From the NCBI GenBank assembly GCA_016169945.1, contig JADLSH010000184.1, positions 3,844,001 to 3,908,000 of the forward strand: a stretch of 64,000 nt of DNA, given 5' to 3'. Shown in pieces: positions 63,799-64,000 of the stretch; within the stretch, counting starts at the first letter, position 1; each line of letters starts with the position of its first letter. The position numbers and the translations under genes were made by a program. The notes under the pieces were generated by a model. The model searched no databases, was not told where the DNA came from, and saw only the letters and a program-made list of their open reading frames with translations. The stretch comes from Trachythela sp. YZ-2020 (taxonomy: Eukaryota; Cnidaria; Anthozoa; Malacalcyonacea; Clavulariidae).

Positions 63799-64000
63799 CT
63801 ATAAAATATCATATATTAACATGAGACACATTAACATTGACGTTCACAAGCCTCAGACTCCAGAAGACAGTTCATTTCCGACTGATTTTTTCTTGACGGA
63901 CCTTAGTCTTCGTTTAGGAATAGAAAGGATTATAGTAGAATTTGATATTTTATTCCTTTTACAAATAAATATTCACATTTGCCACAATTTCTTTCGGATA
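63799..64000. other. intron sequence upstream of exon 1; nothing recognised
   Basis: AT-rich, no coding segment that fits the laminin frame. Confidence 0.5.

Overview
The window is eukaryotic genomic DNA from an invertebrate animal. It is dominated by one multi-exon gene on the minus strand: a laminin alpha chain of the alpha-3/5 type (LAMA5 / Drosophila LanA-like). I could place 41 exons between 63798 and 1062 by hand. Every junction has an AG acceptor and a GT donor, and the reading phase is continuous across all 41, giving about 8.29 kb of coding sequence (about 2,762 residues). Neither end of the gene is in the window: the N-terminal LN domain and first LE repeats lie beyond 64000, and the rest of LG4 and LG5 lie before position 1. 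The AT-rich sequence, repeat-rich introns, tRNA-derived SINEs and the domain layout suit a non-bilaterian animal, most plausibly a cnidarian such as a coral or sea anemone. That assignment is inference.

Reading 5' to 3' along the gene (right to left): end of the first LE tract (63.8 kb); the alpha-3/5-specific domain IVb region (62.3-54.6 kb); LE repeats (54.8-51.8 kb); the laminin IV (L4) domain (51.8-47.7 kb); more LE repeats (47.7-41.5 kb); the coiled-coil domain II/I (41.5-26.2 kb); LG1-LG3 (26.1-11.6 kb); a Thr/Pro-rich mucin-like linker (11.7-9.0 kb); and LG4 (8.9 and 1.2 kb). The most unusual part of the gene is in the coiled coil. Two exons of exactly 126 bp, both phase 1-1 (37612-37737 and 35463-35588), encode eight-cysteine modules with the spacing of a WAP / four-disulfide-core domain. 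They are recent duplicates of each other, flanking intron included. I know of no described laminin with such a module. In the G domain, LG1 and LG3 lack the usual LG disulfide cysteines while LG2 keeps them, and LG3 carries a furin-type RRRR site.

The 7.5 kb intron between the two LG4 exons (1252-8788) holds a nest of three mobile elements. A tRNA-derived SINE was split by a 6.5 kb palindromic element (1570-8086, apparent CTG duplication) whose two 1.9 kb arms each encode the C-terminal half of the same nuclease-like, Cys-rich-tailed protein. One arm was in turn split by a 2,072 bp fold-back element (2662-4733, TAA duplication).

The other introns hold many short elements that can be delimited by target duplications: hAT-like (17677-18352, 28224-28629, 31854-32061, 44441-45057), Tc1/mariner/pogo-like (23456-23696, 33652-34360) and a TAA-flanked MITE (39359-39486). 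They also hold three tRNA-derived SINE families, 3' ends of two non-LTR retrotransposons, several two- to four-copy dispersed repeats, and tandem arrays including 40 perfect AACTG pentamers at the tail of a SINE. I found no second host gene, no functional RNA gene and no CRISPR array.
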